In this document: positions 5,931-6,905 of the stretch, one piece after another | Numbering within the stretch: the stretch's first letter is position 1 | How the letters are laid out: every line of letters begins with the position of its first letter | From: Thermoplasmata archaeon | GTDB lineage: Archaea > Thermoplasmatota > Thermoplasmata > Lutacidiplasmatales > UBA184 | NCBI GenBank assembly: GCA_030042955.1 | Contig: JASHYQ010000326.1 | Coordinates: forward strand, 1-6,905 | Direction: 5' to 3' | DNA: 6,905 bases | Notes under the pieces: model-generated | What the model was told of the DNA's origin: nothing | Databases searched by the model: none | The model's input: the letters and a program-made list of their open reading frames with translations, nothing else | Program-made: the position numbers and the translations under genes

Positions 5931-6857
5931 TTAGCTTCGCGGTTCTTCCCTGAGGAGCCGCGCCGCCTTGTTGAGTTCGATCTGGGCGACTCCGTACCGG
6001 CCGAGGTGGAGCATGTCGATGGCGCGCTGGATGTGCTCGGTTCCCAGTTCCAAGCGATCGCTTGAAGGGGGGAGCTTCCGGAAGTCCGCCAACAGTTCAT
6101 GGATCATCTCGCGGATGCGCCGCTCGACCACCGTAGCCGAAGGCAGCTCCGCGTCAGTTTGCTCGTCGAAGGTCTCGGGTTCGGGTGGTGCGGCCGCCGG
6201 AACCGGAACTACGGGGGGTGGAATGGGACGTAACACGGGAGTCGCCCGCCGGGGTGGAGTCGGGATGGAGCGCGAAGCGGGGGATTGTTCGGGACCGGTT
6301 CCCTCCTCGAAAATCTCAGGGCCCAAAAGTGCGTCAGCGGGGTCCGGAACTTCGGGAGGCGGGGCGGGTCTGGGCGCGGGCACGCGCCTCTCGAGGGGAT
6401 ACGACTCGGCAGGGGGAGCGGGCGCAGACTCCGACCTGACCGTCTCCGGCGGAGTGGGGATAACCACTGGGGGGACGTAGGGAGCAAAGGCCCCAGACCG
6501 AGCAACGCCCAACGACCCTCCGGTAAAGCCGAACACGTAGCTTTGGGGTCCGTCAGCCACGTAGAAAAGGCGCCCGCTGGACCCACCCTCGCCCCCGTGA
6601 AGACGAAGGATCGGACGTCCGAGTAGCTCCGCTGCACGGAGGAGGTCTTCCCATCGGTCGACGTCGATGCGTCGGGCGCCCGTCGGGGGTGTGGGCGTGT
6701 CGACTATCGCCAGCGCCCAAGGGTGAATGATCTCATCGATCGTCTCCTTCTCGCCGGTCCGACGTCCCGGATTGGCGATGACGCCCGCGAGCGCGAGGAT
6801 GGAGTCGATGTTTCCCCGGGGCATTGCCGACGCTCGGATGTCGAACAAAGCCAACAT
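5931..6857 (-). CDS. Uncharacterised three-part protein: N-terminal globular domain, proline-rich linker, C-terminal helical domain
   Basis: I do not recognise this 308-aa protein. Residues about 12-125 look globular and mixed alpha/beta, with WALAIVDTPTPP, RWEDLLRAAELLGRPILRLH (68-87) and RLFYVADGPQSYVFGF as strand/helix candidates. Residues about 126-240 are a Pro/Ala/Glu-rich linker. Residues 241-304 are amphipathic helices (VVERRIREMIHELLADFRKL; LGTEHIQRAIDMLHLGRYGV; AQIELNKAARLL), resembling a TPR-like or four-helix bundle segment. No signal peptide or membrane helix is seen, so it is probably cytoplasmic and may be an adaptor joining partners through its end domains. The linker holds two imperfect copies of a motif: RPAPPPEVPDPAD..PEIFEEGT (163-187) and RPIPPPVVPVPAA..PETFDEQT (210-234). 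The first ATG (6855-6857) lies only about ten bases past a TATA-like box, so the second ATG (6822-6824, residue 12) may be the real start. It is divergent from its glycan-gene neighbours and may be unrelated to them. Confidence 0.8.
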   Translation of the reverse strand: MLALFDIRASAMPRGNIDSILALAGVIANPGRRTGEKETIDEIIHPWALAIVDTPTPPTGARRIDVDRWEDLLRAAELLGRPILRLHGGEGGSSGRLFYVADGPQSYVFGFTGGSLGVARSGAFAPYVPPVVIPTPPETVRSESAPAPPAESYPLERRVPAPRPAPPPEVPDPADALLGPEIFEEGTGPEQSPASRSIPTPPRRATPVLRPIPPPVVPVPAAAPPEPETFDEQTDAELPSATVVERRIREMIHELLADFRKLPPSSDRLELGTEHIQRAIDMLHLGRYGVAQIELNKAARLLREEPRS

Positions 6858-6866
6858 ACGGCTTTG

Positions 6867-6874
6867 GATATATC
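6867..6874 (-). promoter_or_regulatory. TATA box GATATATC upstream of the 308-aa protein gene
   Basis: GATATATC is a perfect palindrome and the best TATA match in the window. On the minus strand it would place the start of transcription about 25 bases on, near 6842-6848, which is inside the longest reading frame (first ATG 6857). The downstream ATG at 6822-6824 would then have a leader of about 20 bases. Because it is palindromic it could also serve a plus-strand gene beyond the right edge of the window. Confidence 0.45.
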
Positions 6875-6905
6875 AGCAACACCTCGGAAGCCCTGCGGAC
6901 CAAAT

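Noticed and set aside
5968..6480. Plus-strand frame rich in Gly and Ser, opposite the 308-aa protein
   Set aside because: The Gly/Ser richness is the antisense of proline codons in the linker; no start context or independent support.

Overview
The window is GC-rich and reads most naturally as archaeal chromosomal DNA. TATA-like boxes (GATATATC, CTATAAGG, CTATACTA) lie upstream of several genes, none of the five starts examined has a clear Shine-Dalgarno sequence, and the gene content (GT4 glycosyltransferases, a DUF2079 membrane protein and a sulfatase) is common in archaeal surface-glycan clusters. A Thermoplasmatota-like lineage would fit, but that is an inference from style and is not proven by any marker gene here.

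Layout. Positions 2-601 (+) hold the C-terminal part of a sulfatase whose N-terminus lies outside the window. It converges, with a 28-base gap, on a block of minus-strand genes. Read in their own direction, these are: a 308-codon protein of unknown function with a long proline-rich linker (6857-5931), a GT4 glycosyltransferase (5580-4465), a second GT4 glycosyltransferase with a 124-residue disordered-looking tail (4283-2793), and a large DUF2079 multi-membrane protein of the GT-C type (2774-630). The last two are 18 bases apart and lie in the same reading frame, so they are almost certainly co-transcribed. The 371-aa and 496-aa glycosyltransferases are 181 bases apart, with a TATA-like element between them.

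The two GT4 enzymes, the GT-C-like membrane protein and the sulfatase would fit together in making and trimming a surface polysaccharide or glycoprotein glycan: cytoplasmic sugar transfer from nucleotide sugars, lipid-linked sugar transfer at the outer face, and sulfate-ester hydrolysis. The substrates cannot be read from the sequence.

The least ordinary part is the 350-base gap 5581-5930. It carries a TATA-like element that could work in both directions, then on the plus strand an 11-codon lysine-rich reading frame (MAKKTKKSKKH) with every codon after the ATG ending in G or C, then three consecutive stable hairpins and a T5 run. Together these look like a small independent plus-strand transcription unit of about 180 nt, opposite in direction to the genes on both sides of it. 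It is a hypothesis from sequence alone. The other notable points are the in-frame UAG separating a glycosyltransferase from the DUF2079 gene, the imperfect internal repeat in the proline linker of the 308-aa protein, and a TATA box placed so close to that gene's first ATG that an internal ATG may be the real start.
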